Shown: piece after piece, positions 42,002 through 54,595 of the stretch
Numbering within the stretch: the first letter of the stretch is position 1
Layout: each line of letters opens with the position of its first letter
Origin: Maribacter arenosus
GTDB lineage: Bacteria > Bacteroidota > Bacteroidia > Flavobacteriales > Flavobacteriaceae
Assembly: GCF_014610845.1 (NCBI RefSeq)
Contig: NZ_JABTCG010000001.1
Location: forward strand, 310,001-374,000
DNA length: 64,000 nt
Reading direction: 5' to 3'
Made by a program: the position numbers and the translations under genes
The notes under the pieces: generated by a model
Told to the model about the DNA's origin: nothing
Seen by the model: only the letters and a program-made list of their open reading frames with translations
Database searches by the model: none

Positions 42002-43180
42002 ATGAAATCGAGTTTATTATATATTTCCTTGCTGTTATTATCTTCTGGGTTAAGGGCCCAGGTCAATGTTAACGAATTAGGTCAGATACCCCAGGAGTTA
42101 AAGGAAAACTCAGGTCATATTTTCCATAACGGGAAATTGATTTCCCATAATGATTCGGGCAATCTCCCCGTACTCTATGCTTTGGATACGGTCACCATGG
42201 AGATTACCAAAAGAGTGACGGTTTCCAACGCCATAAATATCGATTGGGAAGATATCTCCCAGGATGACGATTTTTTTTATATCGCTGATTTAGGTAATTA
42301 CTCAGGCACACGAACGGATTTGGTCGTATATAAAATCCTAAAAATGGATTTTGACAATGGGGAGACGGTTACTGCTGAAACCATCAATTTCCATTACGAA
42401 GATCAGGAAGAATTTGTTGACAATGGCAAAAGTAATTGGGATGCGGAAGCATTGACCGTTTTCGAAGATCAACTATGGATATTCACCAAACAATGGATAG
42501 ATGAAGGTACCGTTGTCTATTCCATACCAAAAAATCCGGGAAACCATACTGCGAAAAGGGTGGCGGCCTATACCGTCGATGGTTTGGTTACTGGGGCTAC
42601 ATTCAATGAACGCTCCAATGATTTGGTATTGATTGGCTATTCCAATACACTGCAACCATTTGTTTTAAGGGCCAAGGATATTGATGCAAATTCAATATTT
42701 ACCGATAATGTGGAACGCATTCCACTAGATATCGGTTTTGGTCAAGCTGAGGCTATTACCAGTGTATCTGCGAACCGATACTTGATCGGTACTGAAGAAT
42801 TTCAACGCAATACCCCTTCAGTACATTTAGAACCCACGCTGTATAGTGTTCATTTCCTTGAAGATAACGAGACAAATGGGGAAGTCCCGGATATGGAGGA
42901 AGTCCCGGATAAGGAGGAAGATCCTGAAATTGACTCCGGGGAAGATCGCTTAATACTTTATGGGGCCTACGATTCCGATATAATTCACTATGACCTTGAA
43001 TCAAAAAGACCGGTCTTAGGTCACGCTATTTTCGATACCTCTGGTAAAATGCTTCAGTTCCGGACAGCTGCCGAAATCGAGGATAATGATTTGGATGTAA
43101 CCGTCTTTAAGTCAGGAGTGTATTACTTTACACTTTATTTAGGGGACAAGAAACTTTCAAAAGCGTTCGTAGCCTATTGA
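42002..43180 (+). CDS. Secreted protein of unknown function with C-terminal T9SS-like sorting domain
   Basis: I start at ATG 42002 (MKSSLLYISLLLLSSGLRAQ, a clean signal peptide). The 392-residue protein has a long beta-rich region resembling propeller blades: HNDSGNLPVLYALDTVTMEITKRV, NIDWEDISQDDDFFYIADLGNY and NWDAEALTVFEDQLWIFTK. An acidic linker with a tandem near-repeat (GEVPDMEEVPDKEEDPE, about 298-314) follows, then about 75 residues ending in VTVFKSGVYYFTLYLGDKKLSKAFVAY. That end resembles type A T9SS sorting domains, so the product is probably exported to the cell surface. I recognise no catalytic family. Confidence 0.75.
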   Translation: MKSSLLYISLLLLSSGLRAQVNVNELGQIPQELKENSGHIFHNGKLISHNDSGNLPVLYALDTVTMEITKRVTVSNAINIDWEDISQDDDFFYIADLGNYSGTRTDLVVYKILKMDFDNGETVTAETINFHYEDQEEFVDNGKSNWDAEALTVFEDQLWIFTKQWIDEGTVVYSIPKNPGNHTAKRVAAYTVDGLVTGATFNERSNDLVLIGYSNTLQPFVLRAKDIDANSIFTDNVERIPLDIGFGQAEAITSVSANRYLIGTEEFQRNTPSVHLEPTLYSVHFLEDNETNGEVPDMEEVPDKEEDPEIDSGEDRLILYGAYDSDIIHYDLESKRPVLGHAIFDTSGKMLQFRTAAEIEDNDLDVTVFKSGVYYFTLYLGDKKLSKAFVAY

Positions 43181-43270
43181 TATTTAGGTTTAAGATTTTA
43201 TTTAAGAATTTGTTAACAAGGGCAACGCCGGTTTATCTTTAGTTTTGATAAAACTCAAAATCAACAACAA

Positions 43271-44116
43271 ATGAAAAAAATTCTTTTATTCGTAAGTGTG
43301 GCTTTAGTTTCCTTTTCCATGGAAGCACAAATAAACACACCTGCAGCAAGTCCGTCTTCAACCTTGAAGCAAACTGTCGGCTTAACCGATGTTACCATTG
43401 AGTATTCAAGGCCTTCCATGCGTGGCAGGACTATTTTTGGTGATTTGGTTCCTTATAACAAAATATGGAGAACTGGTGCCAATAAGAACACCACTATTGA
43501 TTTTAGTACCGATGTAACCATCGATGGTCAAGAACTTAAAGCTGGATCCTATGCAGTTTTCGCTACCCCAGGGGAATCATCTTGGGATATCGTTTTTTAT
43601 TCAGATACCAATAATTGGGGAACACCACAAAATTGGGATGATAGCAAGGTGGCCGCAAAATCCACGGCAGAAGTATATAGTATACCTGATAATATTGAAA
43701 CATTCACCATTACCATTGATGATTTAAAAAATGATGGAGCGACTTTGGGTATAATGTGGGAGAAAACCTATGTTGGGGTGAAATTTGAAGTGCCTACCGA
43801 TGCCGCGGTTATGCAAAATATTGCGAAAGTACTTGATGGGCCTAGTGGCGATGATTATTATGCCGCCGCTGTTTATTATTCTTCCACGGGCAAGGATATC
43901 AACAAGGCCAAAGAATGGATGGACAAGGCGATGGCCATGACCAAAGAGCCTGCTTTTTGGCAATTAAGACAGCAATCTTTAATTCTGGCAAAGGCAGGCG
44001 ATAAAAAAGCAGCCATTGCCACGGCAAAAAAATCTTTGGCAGCAGCTGAAGCCGCAGGTAATGCCGACTATGTAAAAATGAACAAAGATTCGTTAAAAGA
44101 GTGGGGTGCAATGTAA
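43271..44116 (+). CDS. DUF2911 secreted protein with C-terminal helical repeats
   Basis: This 281-residue protein has a signal peptide (KKILLFVSVALVSFSMEAQ), a DUF2911 beta-sandwich (about 20-175) and a C-terminal TPR-like segment (about 190-281). Diagnostic DUF2911 sequence: KQTVGLTDVTIEYSRPSMRGRTIFG, VPYNKIWRTGANKNTTI, GSYAVFATPGESSWDIVF and WEKTYVGVKFEV. The C-terminal region has KEWMDKAMAM and KKAAIATAKKSLAAAEAAG repeats. It is a periplasmic protein of unknown role. Its expression ends at the strong terminator at 44135-44167. Confidence 0.9.
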   Translation: MKKILLFVSVALVSFSMEAQINTPAASPSSTLKQTVGLTDVTIEYSRPSMRGRTIFGDLVPYNKIWRTGANKNTTIDFSTDVTIDGQELKAGSYAVFATPGESSWDIVFYSDTNNWGTPQNWDDSKVAAKSTAEVYSIPDNIETFTITIDDLKNDGATLGIMWEKTYVGVKFEVPTDAAVMQNIAKVLDGPSGDDYYAAAVYYSSTGKDINKAKEWMDKAMAMTKEPAFWQLRQQSLILAKAGDKKAAIATAKKSLAAAEAAGNADYVKMNKDSLKEWGAM

Positions 44117-44134
44117 CCTTGAACAACATAATTT

Positions 44135-44167
44135 AAAAAACCCTGACGATATCGTCAGGGTTTTTTT
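44135..44167 (+). terminator. Strong Rho-independent terminator of DUF2911
   Basis: The self-complementary block CCCTGACGAT/ATCGTCAGGG (10-bp stem) is flanked by AAAAAA and TTTTTTT, so it would terminate from either side. It lies 18 bp beyond the DUF2911 stop codon. Confidence 0.92.
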
Positions 44168-44233
44168 ATGCCCTAAAACCAATGGAAGAGGCGTTAATAT
44201 CGTATTTTTGAACAGTCACCCTACCAAATTTGA

Positions 44234-47449
<3,216 letters not shown>

Positions 47450-47501
47450 ATAGAAGACTCCACTGGCGAATAGTTATCTATGACCGCTTTGTTCTATACT
47501 T

Positions 47502-49238
47502 TTAGGTCTCTATAGGTGGTTTTTTCAATAATCTGTCAAAGGCCTCGAACAATATTGAGAAGAAAATAACTAGAGCTGCCCCGATGAAATTCAACCATAA
47601 GTAACCTAATTTCTCCTGCCCAGCAGGGTAAATATGAATCAGGTTGTAGTAGGTAATACAAATCAATATTTGTGTTAATATGGCCGCTATGAACACCGCA
47701 TTCCCCTTTACAAATTTAATAAAGAAGGCCAGAAGGAAAATCCCTAAAACATTACCGTAAAATATACTGCCTATGATATTCACCAATTGTATCAAATTAT
47801 CGAAAAGGTGGGCAACGCAAGCTATTAAAATGGCGATAATTCCCCATAATAGTGTAAAACCTTTGGAGACCCTGACATAGTGTTTTTCAGAAAAATTCTT
47901 AGAGGTGTTACTGCGTTTATATAAGTCCAGGGCGGTAATGGTACCCAGCGCATTCAGCTCAGAAGCGGTAGACGACATGGCTGCGGATAAAATTACCGCG
48001 AGTAACAATCCAATAAGCCCCTTGGGGAGATTATTCAAAATAAAATGTATGAACACATAATCCTTGTCATTGGTCTCTATGGAGTCGTCAGCGAGTTTTA
48101 TCAAGGCCTTGGCAGCGACCCTATTTGTACTATCCTTTTTATTAATATCGATGACCTGCATTTTGGCCGCTTCAACCGCTGTAAATTCCTTAAGGTCCAA
48201 GGCTATGGCAAATTTATTTTGTGCGATTACCTTTTCGGATTCCAATTCAATTTGTCGTTGTTGTAAAACCTTATAATCATCGGCATATTCCGAATTCAAA
48301 ACTCCATTTGTTGCGACTGGATTAAAGTTCAGAGGCGAAGGATTATACTGATAGAAAACGAAAACCATTACCCCGACCAACAAAATGAAAAATTGCATCG
48401 GAATCTTTAAAATACCATTAAAAATAAGGCCTAATTGGCTTTCCCGTACCGATTTACCGGACAAATAACGTTGTACCTGACTTTGATCGGTTCCAAAATA
48501 GGCCAATGCCAAAAACAATCCGCCAGTAATACCGCTCCAAAATGTGTACCTACTTTTCGTATCAAAACTGAAATCTAGGATATTCAGTTTATCACTGGCC
48601 CCCGCAATCTTAAGGGCCTTTTCCAGACCTATATCATTAGGTAGGTAGCCTAAAATAAAGAAAAAGGCCATGAACATACCTATCATAATGATGAACATTT
48701 GTTGTTTTTGGGTAACGCTCACCGCTTTTGTGCCACCAGAAACGGTATAAATGATTACCAATGTGCCAATAATAATGTTCAATGTTTTTAAATCCCATCC
48801 CAGAACGGCTGAAAGAATAATCGACGGGGCAAAAATTGTGATACCGGCAGCCAACCCACGCTGTAATAAAAAGAGAATAGCAGCCAGTGACCTTGTTTTT
48901 ACATCAAAGCGATTTTCCAAAAATTCGTAGGCGGTATAGACCTTTAATTTGTGATAGATGGGCACAAAAACCAAGCAAATGATAATCATGGCTAGGGGAA
49001 GTCCAAAATAAAATTGAACAAAACCCATACCATCATGAAATGCCTGGCCAGGCGTAGAAAGAAAGGTAATGGCGCTTGCTTGGGTAGCCATGACCGATAG
49101 GCCAATGGTCCACCATTTAGACTGGTTGCCCCCTCTTACGTAATCGTCTACATCCTTACTTCCACGGGTCTTCCAAACACCATAGATGACGATGAATAAA
49201 AGTGTTCCTGAAAGTATTAACCAATCTAAAGTCCCCAT
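47502..49238 (-). CDS. Sodium:solute symporter (SSS family)
   Basis: This 578-residue inner-membrane transporter has about 14 spans. SSS signatures are VRGGNQSKWWTIGLSVMATQASAITFLSTPGQAF, TVSGGTKAVSVTQ, GTDQSQVQRYLSGKS and AVILSAAMSSTASELNALGTI. A hydrophilic segment of about 75 residues (about 320-395) separates two groups of helices. The likely substrate is a sugar or sugar acid, inferred from the deacetylase and galactosidase neighbours. It is the last gene of a PIG-L, 33-residue protein and symporter operon; only one base separates its ATG from the stop of the small gene upstream. Confidence 0.94.
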   Translation of the reverse strand: MGTLDWLILSGTLLFIVIYGVWKTRGSKDVDDYVRGGNQSKWWTIGLSVMATQASAITFLSTPGQAFHDGMGFVQFYFGLPLAMIIICLVFVPIYHKLKVYTAYEFLENRFDVKTRSLAAILFLLQRGLAAGITIFAPSIILSAVLGWDLKTLNIIIGTLVIIYTVSGGTKAVSVTQKQQMFIIMIGMFMAFFFILGYLPNDIGLEKALKIAGASDKLNILDFSFDTKSRYTFWSGITGGLFLALAYFGTDQSQVQRYLSGKSVRESQLGLIFNGILKIPMQFFILLVGVMVFVFYQYNPSPLNFNPVATNGVLNSEYADDYKVLQQRQIELESEKVIAQNKFAIALDLKEFTAVEAAKMQVIDINKKDSTNRVAAKALIKLADDSIETNDKDYVFIHFILNNLPKGLIGLLLAVILSAAMSSTASELNALGTITALDLYKRSNTSKNFSEKHYVRVSKGFTLLWGIIAILIACVAHLFDNLIQLVNIIGSIFYGNVLGIFLLAFFIKFVKGNAVFIAAILTQILICITYYNLIHIYPAGQEKLGYLWLNFIGAALVIFFSILFEAFDRLLKKPPIET

Positions 49239-49239
49239 A

Positions 49240-49341
49240 TTACATATAAGCTGTCATAAGATAACCAAAAATTAAAATGTAGATGATGTTCAAGATCAAA
49301 ACCAGGGTATATTCTTTTTTCCAGACGAGTTCGTTTTCCAT
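49240..49341 (-). CDS. 33-residue single-helix membrane protein between deacetylase and symporter
   Basis: The minus strand encodes MENELVWKKEYT, then a hydrophobic span LVLILNIIYILIFGYL, and MTAYM before TAA. It is fitted precisely between genes: its ATG (49339-49341) is 2 bp after the deacetylase stop and its stop is 1 bp before the symporter ATG. The short acidic-basic head and single span resemble the small partner subunits of SSS-type transporters. This placement and the absence of stop codons make translation likely; the role is an inference. Confidence 0.65.
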   Translation of the reverse strand: MENELVWKKEYTLVLILNIIYILIFGYLMTAYM

Positions 49342-49343
49342 AA

Positions 49344-51875
49344 TCAACCTTTTACATTGGTTTTTCTATCCAAATTTTTCTTACCAACAGACAGCATATT
49401 GGCAAATAGTTTATAAGCCCCGGGGACACCTTCTGGTAGTTCCCTGAAAAAACTTAAACCGGTATATATGTAGTGCCCCTTGCCATAGGGCGCAATTAAT
49501 AGACCTCCTTTTTTTGCAGTTTCATTTTCGTCGTGCATCGATAGGATTGGAGTAAAATTGGAGTCCCATGCATCAGGGAAATAGAGGCCTCGTTCTTGTA
49601 CCCAACCTTCAAAATCAGCCTTCGTTATTTTGTTGGGATAGTTGACCAATTCATGATTTTCTGCAATAATATCGACCTCGGAATCCTCTTCGGTAACCCT
49701 ATCCCTTGACAAGGTAAGTTGAAAAGGGGCAATATCCTTGTATTGTTCATCCCATCTACCTGCCGTATTGTACTGTACTACCAAATTACCGCCATTCGCA
49801 ACATAATCAAACAAATATTTTTGTTTGAACCTTAATTCAGGAACAACATTATATGCCCTAATACCCATAACAATCGCACTATATTTGTTCAAGGTTTCTG
49901 GGTTTATAGAATTAGGGTCTATTAAATGGACTTGATAGCCGATTTGTTCCAGACTTTTTGGTACTTCATCACCGGCACCGACGATATAGCCAATATGTTC
50001 CCCGACTTTTTGGATATTCAAGCGTACGACTTTTGCCTCTGAGGGTATCAATACCGACTGGGAGGGTATATGGTCATAGGCAATGGTGACCAACTCCTTT
50101 GATATTTCCTTCCCATTTATTTTGATAATAGGCGAAATAAAATTTTGATCTTCGTGTGCTGGTGGTTCCAATTCAAAAAGTACAATTTGTTCATCACCTT
50201 TTTTGGCTATCTCAAAAGGTTTGCTTTCTTGTTCCACTTTCCATCCTTCTGCATGGCAAAAAACAATTTCCCCTTTAATACTATCCCGATGTGCTTTTAT
50301 GGTAACGGGGATTACTTTTGATTTTCCATCGGCAAAAATGATAACCTTATCCTCAAATCGGGCCGTGGCCTCTGGCAAAATATCAAAAGGTTGGTATAAT
50401 TCACCCATATCGGGTCTGGAATAACGATGTATTACGGGTTTATTAAAGGTAATAGGATAACCTTCAAAATCTAAAACAAAACTGGCTTGGAATGCTGGTG
50501 GAGTTTCAGGATTGCCGATTAAATCCCGGTTATCAACCGTATACATGCCTAAAGTTCCTTTTTTCTTCAGCCAATATGGGCTGGTATAATCGGTGTTTTC
50601 CGGAACTGTAAAATCGAATTTTAAATTGACTTTTTCATTATTAGCAAGTACGATATCCTTGTCCGAGGAAATTATATTGCCAATCTTAATAGATTTTAAT
50701 TTAACCTCGGCATTGCTGCGATTTAATGCCTCAATAGCCAGTGATACACTACTCCCAGGATTGGTCATTGGATTTTCTGAGGAAGCTTCCAAATACAATC
50801 CGGTTATAGCGGCAATGATATCTTCCAATTCTTTGGATTTTATTTTTTTCCAATGGGTATCGGGGATTTTCTGTAGTAATCGATGCGCCTGTAAAAGTCC
50901 TTTTAAATGCGTGGTCGGGTATTTAAAATTGAAGTTTTCCTCAATCCCATAAAGAATGGCCCCGACTGCATCGCCACCTTCAACCCTCGACCATGTTGTA
51001 TCTATACCATCAAAAACATTTTTCTTATCTTGGGGTAAATCCCCTTTTAATAGTTCAATATATTCATTTTCACTGCCTCTGGACATGAGCCTTCCAAATC
51101 CTTGGCACCGGTGCTGACTACTGGCCAATGAGGCAATTTCATTGTTCGATCGCCCTAAAATCGGATAGTACACCCCAATATCATAATTTAGCATTTTGGA
51201 TTTATCGGCGTTATTGAATTTTTCCTCGCTTCCGTAAAACCACCATGAGGTATTGAAGAACAATCTCTTGGGTTGCCACAATTCCAATTCCCCTAATTGA
51301 TTGGGAAAGGAATTTATATCTGCCGCCAGATCAAAGGCCTCAACACTCAAAATGGCCGATGAAGTATGATGACCATGGGTTGAACCAGGGGTTCTGTGAT
51401 CGAATCTATTAATGACCACATCAGGCCTGAATTTTCGGATCATACGAACTACATCCCCTAAAACGGTATCCTTATTCCAGATTTTTAAGGTTTCAGTTGG
51501 GTGTTTTGAGTAACCAAAGTCAACCGCTCGCGTAAAATACTGCTCCCCACCATCAATACTGCGGGCCGCCAAGAGCTCTTGTGTTCGTAACACCCCTAAC
51601 AGTTCTTTTAGCTCAGGACCTATAAGATTTTGCCCCCCATCACCCCGGGTAAGCGACAAATATGCGGTTCTCGCCTTTACTTCGTTAGATAAGTATGATA
51701 TCAACCTTGTATTCTCGTCATCGGGATGTGCCGCAATATATAAAGCAGATCCCAAAAAGTTCAATTTTTGGATAGCATGGTAAATATCAGAAGAAGAATT
51801 CTTTTTGGGTGCTTGGGCAAATGAGGTAAAGAAAAAAAATAGGATTCCCAAAAAGGATACCAATGACCTGTACAT
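49344..51875 (-). CDS. PIG-L/LmbE-family deacetylase with C-terminal glutamine-amidotransferase-like domain
   Basis: This 843-residue protein has a signal peptide (SLVSFLGILFFFFTSFAQ) and an N-terminal LmbE domain (about 35-330). Zinc ligands are in AAHPDDENTRLISYL and HGHHTSSAI; LSLTRGDGGQN is typical. LmbE enzymes deacetylate N-acetyl-sugars. A central beta-sandwich region (about 380-630) links to a C-terminal GATase/ThuA-like domain (about 640-830: VMGIRAYNVVPELRFKQKYLFDYVANG, GGLLIAPYGKGHYIYTGLSFFRELP). It is the first gene of the operon with the small membrane protein and symporter, which fits uptake of the liberated sugar. Confidence 0.9.
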   Translation of the reverse strand: MYRSLVSFLGILFFFFTSFAQAPKKNSSSDIYHAIQKLNFLGSALYIAAHPDDENTRLISYLSNEVKARTAYLSLTRGDGGQNLIGPELKELLGVLRTQELLAARSIDGGEQYFTRAVDFGYSKHPTETLKIWNKDTVLGDVVRMIRKFRPDVVINRFDHRTPGSTHGHHTSSAILSVEAFDLAADINSFPNQLGELELWQPKRLFFNTSWWFYGSEEKFNNADKSKMLNYDIGVYYPILGRSNNEIASLASSQHRCQGFGRLMSRGSENEYIELLKGDLPQDKKNVFDGIDTTWSRVEGGDAVGAILYGIEENFNFKYPTTHLKGLLQAHRLLQKIPDTHWKKIKSKELEDIIAAITGLYLEASSENPMTNPGSSVSLAIEALNRSNAEVKLKSIKIGNIISSDKDIVLANNEKVNLKFDFTVPENTDYTSPYWLKKKGTLGMYTVDNRDLIGNPETPPAFQASFVLDFEGYPITFNKPVIHRYSRPDMGELYQPFDILPEATARFEDKVIIFADGKSKVIPVTIKAHRDSIKGEIVFCHAEGWKVEQESKPFEIAKKGDEQIVLFELEPPAHEDQNFISPIIKINGKEISKELVTIAYDHIPSQSVLIPSEAKVVRLNIQKVGEHIGYIVGAGDEVPKSLEQIGYQVHLIDPNSINPETLNKYSAIVMGIRAYNVVPELRFKQKYLFDYVANGGNLVVQYNTAGRWDEQYKDIAPFQLTLSRDRVTEEDSEVDIIAENHELVNYPNKITKADFEGWVQERGLYFPDAWDSNFTPILSMHDENETAKKGGLLIAPYGKGHYIYTGLSFFRELPEGVPGAYKLFANMLSVGKKNLDRKTNVKG

Positions 51876-51957
51876 GATTTTGTTTTAGTTGGTTGATAAA
51901 GATATAAAGAAACACAAGCGACAAGCAACATTTACATTTTCTTTAACAAGATCTCTA

Positions 51958-52491
51958 TTAAAGGGCCTCATCGTCTGAAAGACTGTTTTTTGCTATCAAT
52001 GCCACCCCTTTTTGCAACATGAGGTTGTTGGGATAGGTAACCAATTCACCATTGTCCTTTTTTAAGTACAAATGAAAGGCCTTTATATCCATTATTTCGG
52101 TTTCTTCGGCAAAATCACCATCCAAAATCTTGATGCGATCACCGATTTTAAAAGGGAAGGAGAAAAATAAAATAATCCCAGCGGTAATATTGCTCAGTAT
52201 CGACCAAGTGGCGAAAAGGGCAACCCCTATTACCGCAAAGACCGAAGAAAACAGCAGGCCGATTTCCTTGAAATTCACGCCCCAAATAAAGGTAAACACC
52301 CCAATACCCACTGTAAAAAGGGCAATATTCACATATTTAATGATCAAACGGGTTCGGGCTTGGTTCAAGTCGCTGATCCGGCCGATTCTTCGTATTGTTT
52401 TGGTACTTAAATATTTTAAAATCAAAAGTGCAACAAGCGAAATAATCGTTACCAAAATTTCTTGTTGGTTAATGGCAATAAATTCTTCCAT
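51958..52491 (-). CDS. Small MscS-family channel protein
   Basis: This 177-residue inner-membrane protein has two or three spans, a pore-lining region with Gly/Ala/Ser (LLFSSVFAVIGVALFATWSILSNITAGIIL) and a minimal MscS beta domain (FPFKIGDRIKILDGDFAEETEIMDIKAFH). It lacks the C-terminal alpha/beta cage of full-length MscS, so it is a minimal or degenerate channel. It is last in the chain DUF2520, KdsC-like, Maf, lipoprotein, MscS: its ATG is 3 bp after the lipoprotein stop. The role of such linkage is unknown. Confidence 0.9.
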   Translation of the reverse strand: MEEFIAINQQEILVTIISLVALLILKYLSTKTIRRIGRISDLNQARTRLIIKYVNIALFTVGIGVFTFIWGVNFKEIGLLFSSVFAVIGVALFATWSILSNITAGIILFFSFPFKIGDRIKILDGDFAEETEIMDIKAFHLYLKKDNGELVTYPNNLMLQKGVALIAKNSLSDDEAL

Positions 52492-52494
52492 AAA

Positions 52495-53445
52495 TTAAAG
52501 TCCTAATGTATCGCGCAAAGATAAACTGTTATTTCCATTTTGTCGCCAATACGGAGTTTTTATAGTTTTGATCTTTGATGCTTTGGAAACCATGGTTCTG
52601 GCATTATCCCCATACCCGCTTGTGAAAGAATCGGACCAACTTTCAATACTAAAAGGGAAGTCAGAATTGAAGTTGATTTCAAGTGTTCTTTGCAATGTGG
52701 GATACGTTATTTTATAGGTGGTGATACTCTCAGAGGTATCTACACTTGCACTAACCGGATATGGCTTCAACTCCTTATGGGATACCCGAAGAAATTCAAA
52801 GGAAGGAATCATTTCAAAATTACCAAGCGGTAATGCAGAGGGATTGATTCTGATTTTGTTCCAAAGTTCATTTTCGAGCAGGTTCTTTTCTAACATGAAA
52901 TCTTTATCCCCTTCATTTTCGAAATATGAGAATGACTTAATATTGAATTTTTCCCGATTGTTCAATTGGGTAAAAACATGTCCGCACCAATCCTGGGACG
53001 AAAAAGTGACTTTCAAGGCATGTTGATTGTCATGTACGGGATAAAAACTACTGTTCATTATCGAATAAGGATAAATTCCTGTAAGATATTTTTTTGTACT
53101 GTTCAATTTTAATACCGGAATATTCGTAGGGTCATTTTGATCTGCTTTCACTTGCAGGTCGGCAACAAAAGGTTCGGTAACATATATCAAAACGGCTTTC
53201 CCTTCCCGTAACTCGCCATAATGGGCCTGTTCCAACGCATAGGAGGTTACTTCGGCATTTCCGGCATACCAATAATCTTTGAACTCTTTCGATAATGGTT
53301 TTTTAGATATGGGTTTTACCGCAGTTTTGTTCATAGCCATGTCGCCAATTCCCTCCTGATTTTTATTTTCATGACAGGATTCGAACACTATGCAAATTGA
53401 CCCAAAAAGTACCAGTAAACCTTCTAATTTCAACCACTTCTTCAT
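52495..53445 (-). CDS. Lipoprotein of unknown function
   Basis: This 316-residue lipoprotein has a signal peptide with lipobox (LLVLFGSICIVFESC, Cys24). The mature part is beta-rich, with KEFKDYWYAGNAEVTSYALEQAHYG, TFSSQDWCGHVFTQLNNREKF and a basic C-terminus. I recognise only a family common beside maf in Flavobacteriia, sometimes mislabelled septum-formation inhibitor. A DWCGHVF segment with Trp, Cys and His could be a metal or catalytic site, but it is unproven. It lies 32 bp downstream of maf and 3 bp upstream of the MscS gene. Confidence 0.8.
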   Translation of the reverse strand: MKKWLKLEGLLVLFGSICIVFESCHENKNQEGIGDMAMNKTAVKPISKKPLSKEFKDYWYAGNAEVTSYALEQAHYGELREGKAVLIYVTEPFVADLQVKADQNDPTNIPVLKLNSTKKYLTGIYPYSIMNSSFYPVHDNQHALKVTFSSQDWCGHVFTQLNNREKFNIKSFSYFENEGDKDFMLEKNLLENELWNKIRINPSALPLGNFEMIPSFEFLRVSHKELKPYPVSASVDTSESITTYKITYPTLQRTLEINFNSDFPFSIESWSDSFTSGYGDNARTMVSKASKIKTIKTPYWRQNGNNSLSLRDTLGL

Positions 53446-53477
53446 AGACCCTTTTTTATAAAACTACTTAAAATCGA

Positions 53478-54065
53478 TTAACCTACCATATCCATTAACG
53501 TTTTGTAAACTAAATGGGTGGGCAATCCTACAACATTGGTATAAGAACCTTTTATTTCCTCAATACCTATAAGTCCGATCCACTCTTGAATGCCATAACC
53601 ACCGGCCTTGTCATAGGGTTTGTAGTTTTCTACATAAAACAGGATTTCCTCTTCGGAGAGTGACTTGAACTTAACCTTTGTAGTGTTGTTCACCGTTTTA
53701 CGGGAGGTTTTGGTGGTAAAAGAGACTGAAGTGATGACGTCATGCCAGTCATTCGACAATGCTTGGAGCATTGCACATGCCTCTTCTTTATTTGTCGGTT
53801 TGGCCAAGGAATTTCCCTTTTGCCAGACTACGGTATCCGAGGTAACCAATATCTCCCTATCAGAAAGACAACCGGTAAATGCATTGGCTTTTAATTCAGC
53901 GAGATAGTCAGATATGTCGCTTCCTTTCAAATCCGATGGGTATACTTCATCGACTTCCTTTAAGCGTACCTCAAATACGAAGCCCATATCCTCAAAGAAT
54001 TGTTTCCTTCTTGGGGAACCCGAAGCCAAAATTATCTTATAACCTTCCAATTTATTCTTCCACAT
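53478..54065 (-). CDS. Maf-family nucleoside triphosphate pyrophosphatase
   Basis: This 195-residue cytosolic enzyme hydrolyses non-canonical or modified dTTP/UTP-type nucleotides to the monophosphate. Motifs: ILASGSPRRKQFFEDMG (substrate loop and metal site), EVDEVYP, ILVTSDTVVWQKGNSLAKP (Asp-Thr-Val), SVSFTTK and YDKAGGYGIQEW. The family signature SPRR and catalytic Asp are intact. The exact nucleotide preference (YhdE- versus YceF-like) is not distinguishable. It lies 2 bp downstream of the KdsC-like phosphatase in the operon. Confidence 0.95.
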   Translation of the reverse strand: MWKNKLEGYKIILASGSPRRKQFFEDMGFVFEVRLKEVDEVYPSDLKGSDISDYLAELKANAFTGCLSDREILVTSDTVVWQKGNSLAKPTNKEEACAMLQALSNDWHDVITSVSFTTKTSRKTVNNTTKVKFKSLSEEEILFYVENYKPYDKAGGYGIQEWIGLIGIEEIKGSYTNVVGLPTHLVYKTLMDMVG

Positions 54066-54067
54066 AG

Positions 54068-54595
54068 CTAGGCATCGGCATCGCTGAAGTCTTCAAACCA
54101 ATCGCCACGGACCTTCAATACTTGTTCAACCACATCACGTACACATCCATCCCCGCCACTTTTATGGGAAATATATTTACAGGTCGCTTTTACTTCTTGC
54201 ACGGCATTTTGGGGGCAGGTAGGTAAGGCTATCATCTGCATTGGGGCTATATCCGGCAGGTCATCACCCATATACAATACGTTGTCCGGGGATATGCCGT
54301 AATCCTCCAAATATTCGTCAAGGGGTTCCGCCTTATTGTGGGCACCCATATAGAAAGTAGTTACACCCAAGCCCTGTAAGCGCATTTTTACGCCTTCATT
54401 GGTACCCCCTGTTATTATACATACGTTATATCCTTTGTTCACTGCAGTTTTAAGGGCAAATCCGTCTTTTACGCTCATTCTTCGTAATAGTTCACCTTCA
54501 GAAGTCACCAGTACCGTACCATCGGTAAAAACGCCGTCCACATCGAAAACGAAAGTGGTAATGTCCTTTAAATATTGCTTATAACTTTTATCCAT
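54068..54595 (-). CDS. KdsC-like HAD phosphatase (3-deoxy-manno-octulosonate-8-phosphate phosphatase)
   Basis: This 175-residue C0-type HAD hydrolase removes phosphate from KDO-8-P in LPS core synthesis. The DxD nucleophile motif FVFDVDGVFTDG (D18, D20), the Thr/Ser motif CIITGGTNEGV, a Lys in AHNKAEPL and the metal motif VLYMGDDLPDIAPM are intact. Length and lack of a cap domain match KdsC. It overlaps the DUF2520 gene by 8 bp, so translation is coupled. Maf follows 2 bp later. A role on another phosphosugar cannot be excluded. Confidence 0.93.
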   Translation of the reverse strand: MDKSYKQYLKDITTFVFDVDGVFTDGTVLVTSEGELLRRMSVKDGFALKTAVNKGYNVCIITGGTNEGVKMRLQGLGVTTFYMGAHNKAEPLDEYLEDYGISPDNVLYMGDDLPDIAPMQMIALPTCPQNAVQEVKATCKYISHKSGGDGCVRDVVEQVLKVRGDWFEDFSDADA

